NCBI RefSeq assembly: GCF_003460605.1 | Contig: NZ_QTVN01000004.1 | Coordinates: 1-64,000, forward strand | Length of the DNA stretch: 64,000 bases | Source: Ruminococcus sp. AF31-8BH | Lineage (GTDB): Bacteria > Bacillota > Clostridia > Lachnospirales > Lachnospiraceae | Direction: 5' to 3' | Part shown: positions 33,802-41,511 of the stretch, one piece after another | Layout of the letters: the number at the start of each line of letters is the position of its first letter | Position numbering within the stretch: position 1 is the stretch's first letter | Made by a program: the position numbers and the translations under genes | Notes under the pieces: model-generated | The model's database searches: none | Told to the model about the DNA's origin: nothing | Seen by the model: the letters and a program-made list of their open reading frames with translations, nothing else

Positions 33802-33965
33802 ATATTTATCATTTTACAGCTTTTTTCTGTGTACTGCAATTTTATAAAAGAAAGGACAGCAGTATCAAATTGCTGTCCTTGCGGTTTATTATAGCTGGTA
33901 GTGTATAAGCGTGGGTTCATCATATTTGGTGTGGTATCTTTAACTATGGGAAACTCCTGTCTCCC
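33802..33965. other. Right end of the serine-recombinase transposon
   Basis: No gene. It contains an inverted repeat (GGACAGCAGTA with the later TGCTGTCCTTG, about 33852-33879), and GCTGGTAGTGTATAAGCGTG (33893-33912), a shortened copy of the sequence upstream of the recombinase gene (18941-18967). The target junction TCTCCC is at 33960-33965. Confidence 0.6.
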
Positions 33966-34077
33966 ATCTGGAAACGGTTCTTGCCGATACACCAAACTTT
34001 TCTGCAAGCTGTTCTTGTGTAAGATTATTTTCCTTACGGCATTGTTTCAAAAAAGCTCCTATCTTTTTTGTGTCCAC
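33966..34077 (-). pseudogene. XRE regulator, N-terminal part (split gene)
   Basis: From GTG 34077, after GAGAGG, the frame reads DTKKIGAFLKQCRKENNLTQ, then EQLAEKFGVSARTVSRWE. This is a complete first half of an XRE helix-turn-helix. Past the transposon junction it runs into TGVSHS and a stop. The missing C-terminal part is at 16392-17227. Confidence 0.85.
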
Positions 34078-34184
34078 GTTTCTACCTCTCTTTCACTTAC
34101 AGCTTACCAATTATTTCAGAAAACCCCACGACATAAACCGAGAATCACCTGATTTTCGACCGGACATTGCGTGTCTGGCACAGA

Positions 34185-34673
34185 TTAATCCATTTCAAAC
34201 AGAAAATCTTCGTAATCTTTAACGTAATACCTGATACTTTTTCGCCCTTTTTGAATGATAATATGACCCTCTGCTTCCAGTTTTTCTTTTTGTTTCCGGG
34301 TACCGCCTGGATACTTTTCATTCAATTCACCATTTGCTTTCAGTGTTCTCCAGTAAGGCGTTTTATCTTCCAATCTCTGATGGCTTGCCCATGCAGCAAT
34401 AGATACAAAAATTCCGGCAGTTATAGGTTCCGTAAAATCTGCACCATTCTCTTTCGCAAAAAATTCTCTTATCTTTCCAACTGTAATCACTTTGCCATAT
34501 GGAATTTTTTTCATCACTTCATCATAAGCAATGGGTGGTGCAAAATACATCCTGTTTCCACCATATTTCTCAATGCTCTTTTCATCCGTAATTATCTGGA
34601 ACTTTGGCATATCTTTATTATCATGCAACATTGCATTAAAATCCTTCTTATCTTCATTAGCCATATCCGCCAC
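34185..34673 (-). CDS. Alkyltransferase-like (MGMT-fold) DNA-binding protein without active-site Cys
   Basis: This 162-residue protein has the methylguanine-methyltransferase winged-helix fold: IPYGKVITVGKIREFF, then PYWRTLKANGELNEKYPGG and KEKLEAEGHII. The active-site PCHR of true MGMT is absent, and the whole protein contains no Cys. It is thus of the ATL group, which binds alkylated bases and hands them to excision repair or regulates transcription. The final 30 residues, RYYVKDYEDFLFEMD, are an unusual tail. It stands alone as element A cargo, next to the split XRE gene. Confidence 0.75.
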   Translation of the reverse strand: MADMANEDKKDFNAMLHDNKDMPKFQIITDEKSIEKYGGNRMYFAPPIAYDEVMKKIPYGKVITVGKIREFFAKENGADFTEPITAGIFVSIAAWASHQRLEDKTPYWRTLKANGELNEKYPGGTRKQKEKLEAEGHIIIQKGRKSIRYYVKDYEDFLFEMD

Positions 34674-34750
34674 CTCCTGATCTAAGGATATACATTTTTC
34701 CTATTCTATGCAATGAGACACTTTTATAAATTTCTTATCATAACCAGCAT

Positions 34751-35218
34751 TTATAACTCTTTTTTATGATTTAAGTGAATGCCGATATGCCCTACCCCCA
34801 GTATTATTGCAGCCACAAATAAAATTGGATTCCGTCCATATATAGCAATCAAACCGCACGCAACAAACGGAAGAGTAGCACCTGCAACAGGAATACCCAT
34901 TAAACTGCTGTAAAAATCTTTCATCGTCTTTTCACTTTTAAAATACCGTACCCAGTATAATTCATACATAATCATCAACACAAATGCCGTAATCAGCCAA
35001 ATCATCCATGCAGAAATGCCTTGAATGTTAAAATCTTTGAAAATCAGCAACAAACAAGTCACTAAAACTTCGCCAACTCTCTCAAATAACAGCAAGATTT
35101 TGCTTTCATTATGTACATATTTTTCATAGTCTTTGGGCTGATTCTTCGTCCAAAACAGATTCGGAACTATTAACATGATAAGAAACATCAAGCCAATATA
35201 GGAAAATCCAAAATGCAT
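34751..35218 (-). CDS. Membrane protein of unknown function
   Basis: This 155-residue protein has about four membrane spans (YIGLMFLIMLIVPNLFW, VLVTCLLLIF, WMIWLITAFVLMIMYEL, LFVAAIILGVGHIGIH). I cannot assign a specific family. It begins four bases after the preceding minus-strand gene ends (35223), so the two are likely co-transcribed. A GAGGTGA is found before the ATG. Confidence 0.6.
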   Translation of the reverse strand: MHFGFSYIGLMFLIMLIVPNLFWTKNQPKDYEKYVHNESKILLLFERVGEVLVTCLLLIFKDFNIQGISAWMIWLITAFVLMIMYELYWVRYFKSEKTMKDFYSSLMGIPVAGATLPFVACGLIAIYGRNPILFVAAIILGVGHIGIHLNHKKEL

Positions 35219-35222
35219 AAAT

Positions 35223-35744
35223 TCACCTCATAATTCCCAATTTTCTATCTGAGCAATTCGGGTTAAAATTCTCTTGTGATGAATCACAATAGATGGCAAT
35301 CATATGATCACCGTTAATCCGAAATCGATATTTATCATCTAAAAACTCCATCTTCATTGTTTCCGGATAATGGAACATATTAACCATTCTATAAAACCCA
35401 TCAGTGATAGATTCCCTATCACCATATGGCATTGCAGTACATATCACATTGTCATTTTTCACTTTCCATAAAGCACCATGATCCAGAAGGGGTTGATAAA
35501 AATCCTGCATTTGAATCGATAATTCATCATTCTCTTTGTTTTTACCTCTTCCATATCCACGTGCCTTTGCTGATGAACCCTCCTGAAGTACTCTCAAAAA
35601 ATTAGATGCACTGATGGTTGTAGGTTGTAACCATCTAACACCTACAATGTTAAATTCATCTATAAATCTGTAAAACTTATCTGGAAAATCGATATATCCA
35701 AACGATTCTTGCGCACGAATCTTAGGTATGTATTCAAATTTCAT
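35223..35744 (-). CDS. Hypothetical protein
   Basis: This soluble protein of about 173 residues reads RAQESFGYIDFPDKFYRFID, then VRWLQPTTISASNFLRVLQE and DGFYRMVNMFHYPETMKMEF. It has no family I recognise and no signal or membrane segment. The ATG at 35744 is preferred over an upstream one at 35777, which is less well placed. It is transcribed just ahead of the membrane protein at 34751-35218. Confidence 0.55.
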   Translation of the reverse strand: MKFEYIPKIRAQESFGYIDFPDKFYRFIDEFNIVGVRWLQPTTISASNFLRVLQEGSSAKARGYGRGKNKENDELSIQMQDFYQPLLDHGALWKVKNDNVICTAMPYGDRESITDGFYRMVNMFHYPETMKMEFLDDKYRFRINGDHMIAIYCDSSQENFNPNCSDRKLGIMR

Positions 35745-35817
35745 AGAACTCCATCCCCAAAAAAATCTTTCTATCACTATTCCATAAAGTTACAATAATT
35801 ACCAATTGATTTCTTTC

Positions 35818-36006
35818 TTATTTTATCACACTCCCATTCCAAACACCATTCTTATATTCACCACCAAAATAACCCGAAAATAACTTTCCACAGAATTCTA
35901 TACTCATTGTGTACAATTTTTTGATAAGAACCAAACCACTCAAATAATAATTTCTATGCAACATGTAACTTAATCCGTCATTCCCATAATACAAATATTT
36001 CTTCAT
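35818..36006 (-). CDS. Possible small protein after the relaxase
   Basis: A 62-residue frame starts four bases after the relaxase stop: KKYLYYGNDGLSYMLHRNYY, then GLVLIKKLYTMSIEF. It is aromatic-rich with a weak hydrophobic stretch, and no family is known. Close spacing argues for translation coupled to the relaxase gene, but codon evidence is thin. Confidence 0.35.
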   Translation of the reverse strand: MKKYLYYGNDGLSYMLHRNYYLSGLVLIKKLYTMSIEFCGKLFSGYFGGEYKNGVWNGSVIK

Positions 36007-36010
36007 ATTC

Positions 36011-37405
36011 TCACAACTCCATTCCTCTGCGTTTAGTTTTATTTTTCTTCTGCTGCATATTGTACTTCCGGCTTCTTTCTCTGTCCCATTGCAGCCTGTC
36101 ACTCAGTTTTCTCGGTATCTGCTCTTTCCGTTTTTGTTCTTCCAATGCTTTTTCCCTCTGAATATCATGCCAGATTGCCGACTCTATAGTATCCCTCCCA
36201 AATATCCGCAGTGCTCTATTATATTTATCTGATATTACTTCCAGCTTATCTACATCATCACACAACTGATTGCACAGATCCGCCACCTTATCAGCATCCT
36301 TTTCCAGATCATCATAATCTTTCTTCAACTGCTGATATTTATCTCTCCATTTTTCTGCTTCTCTGGAAAGTTCTATCACCTTTGCAGCTAATCCTGCAAT
36401 ATAATGCTTCATCTTAGCGAACAGAGGTTTAATCTTTTTATTGCGGTATGTAGACGCCAGTTCCAGTGCCCCGACTTCTGGCAACACTAATTTAATTTGC
36501 CCGGAATTCTTTAATTCCTTATCAATACTATTTATGATGGGCTGCAACTGATTCCGTTGCTTCTCCATATGCTTCAGCTCTTTTTCCACCTGTTCTTTGC
36601 TTTCCCTGACTTGATCTCTGGCTTTTTTTGCATCAGCTTTTTCCTGTTTAAGCGCCTTTATATCTGATTCTGCCGCTTCTACATCTGCTGTCAAATTTTC
36701 TATTTTCTGTTCCAGTTCCTTTACTTCTTTTGCACGTTCCTTCTTCTTAAAATTATACACATCCAGATGTTCTTCATGAGTTCCTTTCTGCTCCCATTCG
36801 ATTTCATGCCGCTCCATAATCTCTGCCAAAACTTCTTTTTCATGATTAATCCATTGATTCAATTCTGTATCATGCTTGGCACCACCTTGAAATCCAAGGC
36901 TTTTTAATGCCTGTTTCAGCGAAACTCTTGTATCCATTCCTTTTCCCTTCCACCCGGTCACATAAGGCACAAAATCAATATGTAGATGTGGGGTAGCTTC
37001 GTCCTGATGCAGATAACAGCAAAATACCCGGAGTGTTGGATTTCGTCTCTGAAAATCCTGCATATATTCATCTAATACTTTCACCGCACGATCTCCGTCT
37101 GGTGTCCCTGCAGCCATATCTTTATTATTTCCAATCTGGAAAATCACCTCATGGAACAACTTCTCCTGCTTTCCATGCTGGATCTTATCATAATAATTCG
37201 TAATCTTCCGGTCATTTCTTTTCCCGACATTATATCGTTCTACCGATTCATCAAACAGTTCTTTGTAAACATCCTTTAGGTTTTCATCCCGGTAACAGAT
37301 GTTCAGATATACTCTATTCGGATTAACATTTTCTGCAATAAAATCCCGTCTGTTATGAGCAAGAGAACCTGTTCCAGTCATACCGCTGATTGTTCTTTTC
37401 ATCAT
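36011..37405 (-). CDS. MobV/Pre-family relaxase (plasmid recombination enzyme)
   Basis: This protein of about 464 residues begins MKRTISGMTGTGSLAHNRRD and NVNPNRVYLNICYRDENL. The Mob_Pre metal motif is CYLHQDEATPHLHIDFVPY (about residues 130-148). Long coiled coils follow (about 230-290 and 340-400), with a basic end. MobV relaxases nick oriT through an N-terminal catalytic residue and mobilise small elements with helper conjugation systems. The start at 37405 follows GAGGTGA. The presumed oriT lies 80-100 bases upstream. Confidence 0.9.
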   Translation of the reverse strand: MMKRTISGMTGTGSLAHNRRDFIAENVNPNRVYLNICYRDENLKDVYKELFDESVERYNVGKRNDRKITNYYDKIQHGKQEKLFHEVIFQIGNNKDMAAGTPDGDRAVKVLDEYMQDFQRRNPTLRVFCCYLHQDEATPHLHIDFVPYVTGWKGKGMDTRVSLKQALKSLGFQGGAKHDTELNQWINHEKEVLAEIMERHEIEWEQKGTHEEHLDVYNFKKKERAKEVKELEQKIENLTADVEAAESDIKALKQEKADAKKARDQVRESKEQVEKELKHMEKQRNQLQPIINSIDKELKNSGQIKLVLPEVGALELASTYRNKKIKPLFAKMKHYIAGLAAKVIELSREAEKWRDKYQQLKKDYDDLEKDADKVADLCNQLCDDVDKLEVISDKYNRALRIFGRDTIESAIWHDIQREKALEEQKRKEQIPRKLSDRLQWDRERSRKYNMQQKKNKTKRRGMEL

Positions 37406-37483
37406 CCTATTTTTCACCTCACATTCTCTAAACAGTGCCGGATACGGCACATAAAATGTATTCGTGCCCGTCAGGGTGGTTTT

Positions 37484-37504
37484 GTTACTTTTGTCAAAAG
37501 TAAC
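37484..37504. other. Putative oriT of element A
   Basis: GTTACTTTTG (37484-37493) and CAAAAGTAAC (37495-37504) form a perfect inverted repeat with one base between, followed by GCAAAAGCACTTTCG. Such repeats upstream of MobV genes are typical nick regions. The rest of 37406-37673 holds no gene. Confidence 0.6.
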
Positions 37505-37673
37505 GCAAAAGCACTTTCGACAGCCGTACCGTCCATCAAAAGTACCCTTGCGCCCTGCGGTGCTATTCCTCCCTGCGGTCGGTGTACTTCCGTCCTCATA
37601 TCTGCAACTTTTCCTTGTCTGCCATTTATACAGGAGCGTGCCACGCCCCTGTCATATGGCATTCAAAGAAGAA

Positions 37674-37907
37674 TTACCATCGAAAGTCAGCCTGTATTCC
37701 CCGCCTGTCCAGATACTCCTGTCGGGCTTTTTCCCGTTCTTCCTCTGTTGGAGCGGTTTTTGATTTCGTATATAATTCACGTTCCACCATAGTTTTCATT
37801 TTCTGCTCCAATCCTTTTTTCACATCTTCAGTACAACTATCATCATCAAGCAGATGATATCGGAGCAGTTTCATAAATAATTCCTGTGGTATTTGTACAT
37901 TTTTCAT
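37674..37907 (-). CDS. Small conserved IME protein (element A copy)
   Basis: This 77-residue charged protein reads NVQIPQELFMKLLRYHLLDD, then KTAPTEEEREKARQEYLDRR. Element B carries a clear paralogue at 48647-48880 in the same place, between RepA-like and relaxase genes. The function is unknown; the helical, charged make-up suggests an accessory of replication or transfer. Confidence 0.75.
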   Translation of the reverse strand: MKNVQIPQELFMKLLRYHLLDDDSCTEDVKKGLEQKMKTMVERELYTKSKTAPTEEEREKARQEYLDRRGIQADFRW

Positions 37908-37921
37908 CCATAGCTCCTTTC

Positions 37922-37970
37922 AAGATAGCAAGATTCCCTGTTCTTAAAGAGATGGTAATCTTGCCATCTT
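37922..37970. repeat. Inverted repeat between RepA-like and small conserved gene (element A)
   Basis: AAGATAGCAAGATT (37922-37935) and AATCTTGCCATCTT (37957-37970) are inverted repeats with one mismatch. Element B has an inverted-repeat cluster in the same place (48896-48972). It is an attenuator or origin candidate. Confidence 0.5.
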
Positions 37971-37977
37971 CCCAATA

Positions 37978-38991
37978 TTATTCAGGCAACATCCAGAACC
38001 ACTGGTTACCAATTTTTACAGAATCAATTTCCAGTTCCTTCTTCGCATTCCATAGTGTTTTCTTTTTAATTCCCCTGCTTTCCGCCTCTTCTGCCACCTT
38101 TGTCTGTGCTACAGAACCAGATGCCAGGACTTCCTTCAGAAATTCCTTTGCTGCATGAATTTTCTGTCCCCGGTTGTCTCCGCTCAACAAATCATCTGCA
38201 CTGATGTCATATTCCCCAATCCATTCAAATCCAGTATCTTTGTCTAAACGAAATGCAATGGATTTTCCTTCCGGTGCAAGGGAGCTTTTCACATGACACA
38301 CAACACGTATTTCCGGTTCATTCTTGATCCTTCCGACAATCAGCACGCTTCTGGCTGCTGCTTGAAAATCAATAGAGCCAAGTCCACGGTATGACGATTT
38401 CCCATTACTGTTTTTGTTCATGTGACCGATTAAAATAATCGCACAATGATATTTTTCAGCAAGCACAGCCACACGCTTCATCAAGGGGCGGATTTCATTT
38501 GCCCTGTGCATATCTACATCAGTCCCCAGAAACCCCTGTATCGGGTCTAAAACTACAAGGCGTGCTTTTGTCTGTATGATGGCTTCTTCTAATCTGGCAT
38601 CCATCATAGTCAGCGCCTGATCGTTATCATCAATCACCATCACTCTGGAACAGTCTGCACCTGCGGAAAGAAGTCGAGGCTTAATGGTATCTCCCAATCC
38701 ATCCTCTGCAGTCTGATAAATTACATTTACCGGCTCCAGATCCATTGTTTTTTCCTCCAAGGCTGGTTCATCACTGCCCGATGGTAATACTGCCTCACCT
38801 TTTGTCAGCTTTGCAATAATCTGCAACACCATTGTGGTCTTGCCCTCACCGGGATCTCCCTGCACGATCGTAACTTTCCCAAAGGGAATAAAGGGATAAA
38901 GCAGCCAGCCTATTTTTTCTATCTCTATTTGTTCCATATTTATTAGTTTTAAATTCGGTTCGTTTCTTCTGTTATCCAAAATTACCTCCAT
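37978..38991 (-). CDS. RepA-like AAA ATPase (replication module, element A)
   Basis: This 337-residue protein has the RecA-like AAA_25 fold of RepA-type helicases: Walker A QGDPGEGKTTMVLQI, Walker B RLVVLDPIQGFLG, and the sensor region IILIGHMNKNSNGKSSYRGL. The C-terminal 60 residues resemble a winged-helix domain (GSVAQTKVAEEAESRGIKKK). In IMEs such proteins allow the excised circle to replicate. It is preceded by a long inverted repeat (39007-39067). Confidence 0.82.
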   Translation of the reverse strand: MEVILDNRRNEPNLKLINMEQIEIEKIGWLLYPFIPFGKVTIVQGDPGEGKTTMVLQIIAKLTKGEAVLPSGSDEPALEEKTMDLEPVNVIYQTAEDGLGDTIKPRLLSAGADCSRVMVIDDNDQALTMMDARLEEAIIQTKARLVVLDPIQGFLGTDVDMHRANEIRPLMKRVAVLAEKYHCAIILIGHMNKNSNGKSSYRGLGSIDFQAAARSVLIVGRIKNEPEIRVVCHVKSSLAPEGKSIAFRLDKDTGFEWIGEYDISADDLLSGDNRGQKIHAAKEFLKEVLASGSVAQTKVAEEAESRGIKKKTLWNAKKELEIDSVKIGNQWFWMLPE

Positions 38992-39006
38992 TTTCTGTTG
39001 AAAGAT

Positions 39007-39067
39007 GGTGGAGACTTTGGTAGAATAACCTCAGTGATTGATTTGGATTTTCTACCAAGTCTCCGCC
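39007..39067. repeat. Long inverted repeat upstream of the RepA-like gene
   Basis: GGTGGAGACTTTGGTAGAA (39007-39025) and TTCTACCAAGTCTCCGCC (39050-39067) pair over 18 bp with one bulge and a 24-base loop. It is well placed to be an operator, attenuator or replication origin. Confidence 0.6.
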
Positions 39068-39096
39068 TTTAGGTGTTTGCCGATACTTAAAGGCTT

Positions 39097-39462
39097 TTAT
39101 TTTTCATCTTCCAATATCTCTGTTTTAAAATCACTTGCTGTCCAAGCTGCTAAACAACCATTACCAGTGATTTCAATTACCTGTTTCATTAGTGCCCGGC
39201 AGTCTGCCAGTACCTCATATAAATCCTCTGTTTCCAGATAATCCAAACGCTCCCACAGCCGCCGTATTTCAAGGCTTAACCGATCACTTTGATATTTACC
39301 GACCGCAATCTTTACTTCCTGATGGAGTACAGACTGAATGAAATAGTTTCCTTTCGGCAGTCCACTCACTATAATGCGCGCTTCTAATTCTCTGCGTTCC
39401 TCAGGTGTCATCCGGAAACAAACTGTCTGATTGCGTTTTCTATCTTTATCTAATCCACTCAT
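39097..39462 (-). CDS. MobC-like ribbon-helix-helix protein (element A)
   Basis: This 121-residue protein has a ribbon-helix-helix start, NQTVCFRMTPEERRELEARI, then SGLPKGNYFIQSVLH, and a helical C-terminus. MobC-type proteins bind oriT and help the relaxase. Its ATG overlaps the integrase stop by one base, an arrangement repeated in element B (overlap of 17 bases). Confidence 0.72.
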   Translation of the reverse strand: MSGLDKDRKRNQTVCFRMTPEERRELEARIIVSGLPKGNYFIQSVLHQEVKIAVGKYQSDRLSLEIRRLWERLDYLETEDLYEVLADCRALMKQVIEITGNGCLAAWTASDFKTEILEDEK

Positions 39463-40526
39463 TACAAATCCTCCCTGTATTCACTGTCCAGCCGTTCAGC
39501 CAGTTTTGTCTGTTTGTTTGGATAAAGATGCGCGCAGGTATTCAGCGTAGTTTCCACTTTTTCATGTCCAAGCCGATTCGCAATCTCCAACGGTGAAAAT
39601 CCCAGTTCAATCAACATACTTGCATGGGAATGCCTCAAATCGTGTACCCTTATCCGCTTTACTCCACTTTCTTTAATTCCTCTCTGCATTTCATGCTCCA
39701 GATAATATTTTGTAATGGGAAACAACCTGTCGTTCTCCTGCAACTCATATAAGCTGTCCATATAATCTTTGATATCTGCAGCCAGAAACTCTGGAATGGT
39801 AATCACTCTCTTGCTTTTCGGTGTCTTTGGTGGAGTGATCACATCTTTCTTGCCAAGACGTTGATATGATTTTGTGATAGAAATTGTTCTCTTTTCAAGA
39901 TCTACATCTTTCGGATTCAGAGCCAGAAGCTCTCCCATACGCATCCCCGTCCAGTACAAGGTCATAAATGCCATATAAGAAAGTCTTTTGTTCATGACAC
40001 TGTCGATAAACTTCCTAAATTCCTCTCCTGTCCAGAAATCCATTTCTTCTGCCTTGCTCTTACCCATACTTCCGGCTTTTGCACAGGGATTACTTTTCAA
40101 ATCGTAATATCGAACCGCATAATTAAAGATTGCGCTCAACTGATTATTGATTGTTTTCAGATAAGTGGGTGAATAGCCCATTTTAATCAATTCATTCTGC
40201 CATTGACGGATGTCAGCTGCAGTAATGTCATTTACCCGCTTATTCCCGAAATACGGGAGAATTTTCAGCTCCACGATATACTTTTTCGTTCTCATGGTAT
40301 GCTCCCGCAGGCGAGTCTCCATATCTGCACAGTACATCTTCCAAAAATCCTCAAACTTCATATCAAAGTCCGCTTTTTGCGTAATAAGGAAATTTCGAAG
40401 CCATTCCTCCGCCTCTCTTTTGGTCGCAAAACCTCTTTTAGTGGATTTCCGGCGTTTTCCCTGCCAATCCGTATAACGATACTGAATCAACCATTTCCCG
40501 GTTTTCTTATCTTTTTCCGCTTTCAT
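39462..40526 (-). CDS. int: Tyrosine integrase with the catalytic Tyr replaced by Cys
   Basis: This 354-residue integrase has an arm-binding N-terminus (YRYTDWQGKRRKSTKRGF), a SAM-like core-binding domain (FEDFWKMYCADMETRL) and the catalytic domain. It shows Arg in WTGMRMGELLAL, HxxR in VHDLRHSHASML and His in LGHEKVETTLNT. At residue 331 the nucleophile position reads NTCAHLYP where relatives have NTYAHLYP; the codon is TGC (39536-39534). Element B's integrase has Tyr here. A one-base change explains it. Unless a sequencing error, this enzyme cannot form the usual phosphotyrosine link. Confidence 0.9.
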   Translation of the reverse strand: MKAEKDKKTGKWLIQYRYTDWQGKRRKSTKRGFATKREAEEWLRNFLITQKADFDMKFEDFWKMYCADMETRLREHTMRTKKYIVELKILPYFGNKRVNDITAADIRQWQNELIKMGYSPTYLKTINNQLSAIFNYAVRYYDLKSNPCAKAGSMGKSKAEEMDFWTGEEFRKFIDSVMNKRLSYMAFMTLYWTGMRMGELLALNPKDVDLEKRTISITKSYQRLGKKDVITPPKTPKSKRVITIPEFLAADIKDYMDSLYELQENDRLFPITKYYLEHEMQRGIKESGVKRIRVHDLRHSHASMLIELGFSPLEIANRLGHEKVETTLNTCAHLYPNKQTKLAERLDSEYREDL

Positions 40527-40537
40527 TCGACCACCTC

Positions 40538-40726
40538 CTATGCACTGAACCCATACCAGCGTTTTTCAAAATAGCGTCTGGGAACTTTGCCCGCAATCAC
40601 CAAAAATCCTTCTTTTTCCAGTTCCTGATTCAGCTTACGGATCAGCTTGTAAGCATGACCTACAGAAACACCCAGCATTTCTGCGAGTTCATTTGCAGTA
40701 ATATAAATCTTGTTGTTTTCTGCCAT
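40538..40726 (-). CDS. xis: Excisionase (element A)
   Basis: This 62-residue winged-helix protein reads YITANELAEMLGVSVGHAYK, then LIRKLNQELEKEGFLVIAGK and RRYFEKRWYG. It ends 12 bases before the integrase and is probably translated with it. It has a close paralogue in element B (51524-51712). Confidence 0.82.
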   Translation of the reverse strand: MAENNKIYITANELAEMLGVSVGHAYKLIRKLNQELEKEGFLVIAGKVPRRYFEKRWYGFSA

Positions 40727-40885
40727 ATATGCATCCTCCTTTTCTTTTTATAGCGTTGTCGCTACATTTTATATCCCCATTATATGTAGCGACTTCGCTA
40801 TTGTCAAGTATTTTGAAATGCTAGTAGAAAAATTTTTTAAAACATGGTATAATGTAGCCATCTCGATACATGGAGGGCGATAAGA

Positions 40886-41488
40886 ATGACCATAGGAGAA
40901 AAAATCAAATACTGCAGAAAGCAAATCGGAATCACGCAAGATAAACTGGCTGAGCTGACCGGTATCCATCCGGTTTCTATCCGAAAATACGAAACCAATA
41001 AAATGCAGCCACAACCTCCTCAGTTAGAGAAAATTGCAGCTGCACTCGGTGTCAGTTATAATGCTTTGAATGGCAGTGATACTGCCGGGCTTCGTCTGGA
41101 AACAGTCGGTGATCTGATGGGTGTACTTATGGTTCTTTGCAATTCCGGCATCCTCCAGATCAGCGGAGATCGTGGAGAAGACAAGATGTTAAAAGATGAT
41201 ACCGTATCCATCCAACTGAATCCGGTGCTTTCTTCTTATCTTGAAATCGAATATACGGCCAGAGGGAAAGCACATACCTTGTCCTTGCAGGACGCATTGC
41301 TGAAAATCAGAAGTTATAAGGTATTTAATGACTTATTGAAATGGGAAAAAATGAATTACATCTACCAGAGTGCATTGAAATCCGCTGGTGATAATCCAAA
41401 TGAAGCTACACAGGCAACTATAGATGAAATAGCAGAGACGAAAGAAAAAGTGGAATTAGAGTTGCAACGAGCATTATTGCCACTTTAA
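40886..41488 (+). CDS. XRE-family regulator of element A
   Basis: This 200-residue protein has an N-terminal helix-turn-helix (GEKIKYCRKQIGITQDKLAE, then LTGIHPVSIRKYETNKMQPQ) and a longer C-terminal domain of unknown fold. It is read divergently from xis/int, so it probably controls excision through the shared 160-bp intergenic region. Element B has its counterpart at 52047-52583. Confidence 0.82.
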   Translation: MTIGEKIKYCRKQIGITQDKLAELTGIHPVSIRKYETNKMQPQPPQLEKIAAALGVSYNALNGSDTAGLRLETVGDLMGVLMVLCNSGILQISGDRGEDKMLKDDTVSIQLNPVLSSYLEIEYTARGKAHTLSLQDALLKIRSYKVFNDLLKWEKMNYIYQSALKSAGDNPNEATQATIDEIAETKEKVELELQRALLPL

Positions 41489-41511
41489 ATAATTAAAAAA
41501 AAGGAGACGTT

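Larger units (their letters stand above)
17228..33965. mobile_element. 16.7-kb serine-recombinase mobilizable transposon (Tn4451-like)
   Basis: Both ends are set by the split host gene: the six bases TCTCCC occur at 17228-17233 and at 33960-33965. On the coding strand this is GGGAGA and contains the GA dinucleotide used by TnpX/TndX-type recombinases. The element carries recombinase, TnpW-like protein, VapE, CHC2 primase, MobA/MobL relaxase, DUF3847 protein, two small ICE proteins and a DUF6076 protein. Its cargo is two ABC-ATPase/FtsX permease pairs with a two-component system. The ends show short imperfect inverted repeats, TTAAAGATA against TATCTTTAA. Confidence 0.85.
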
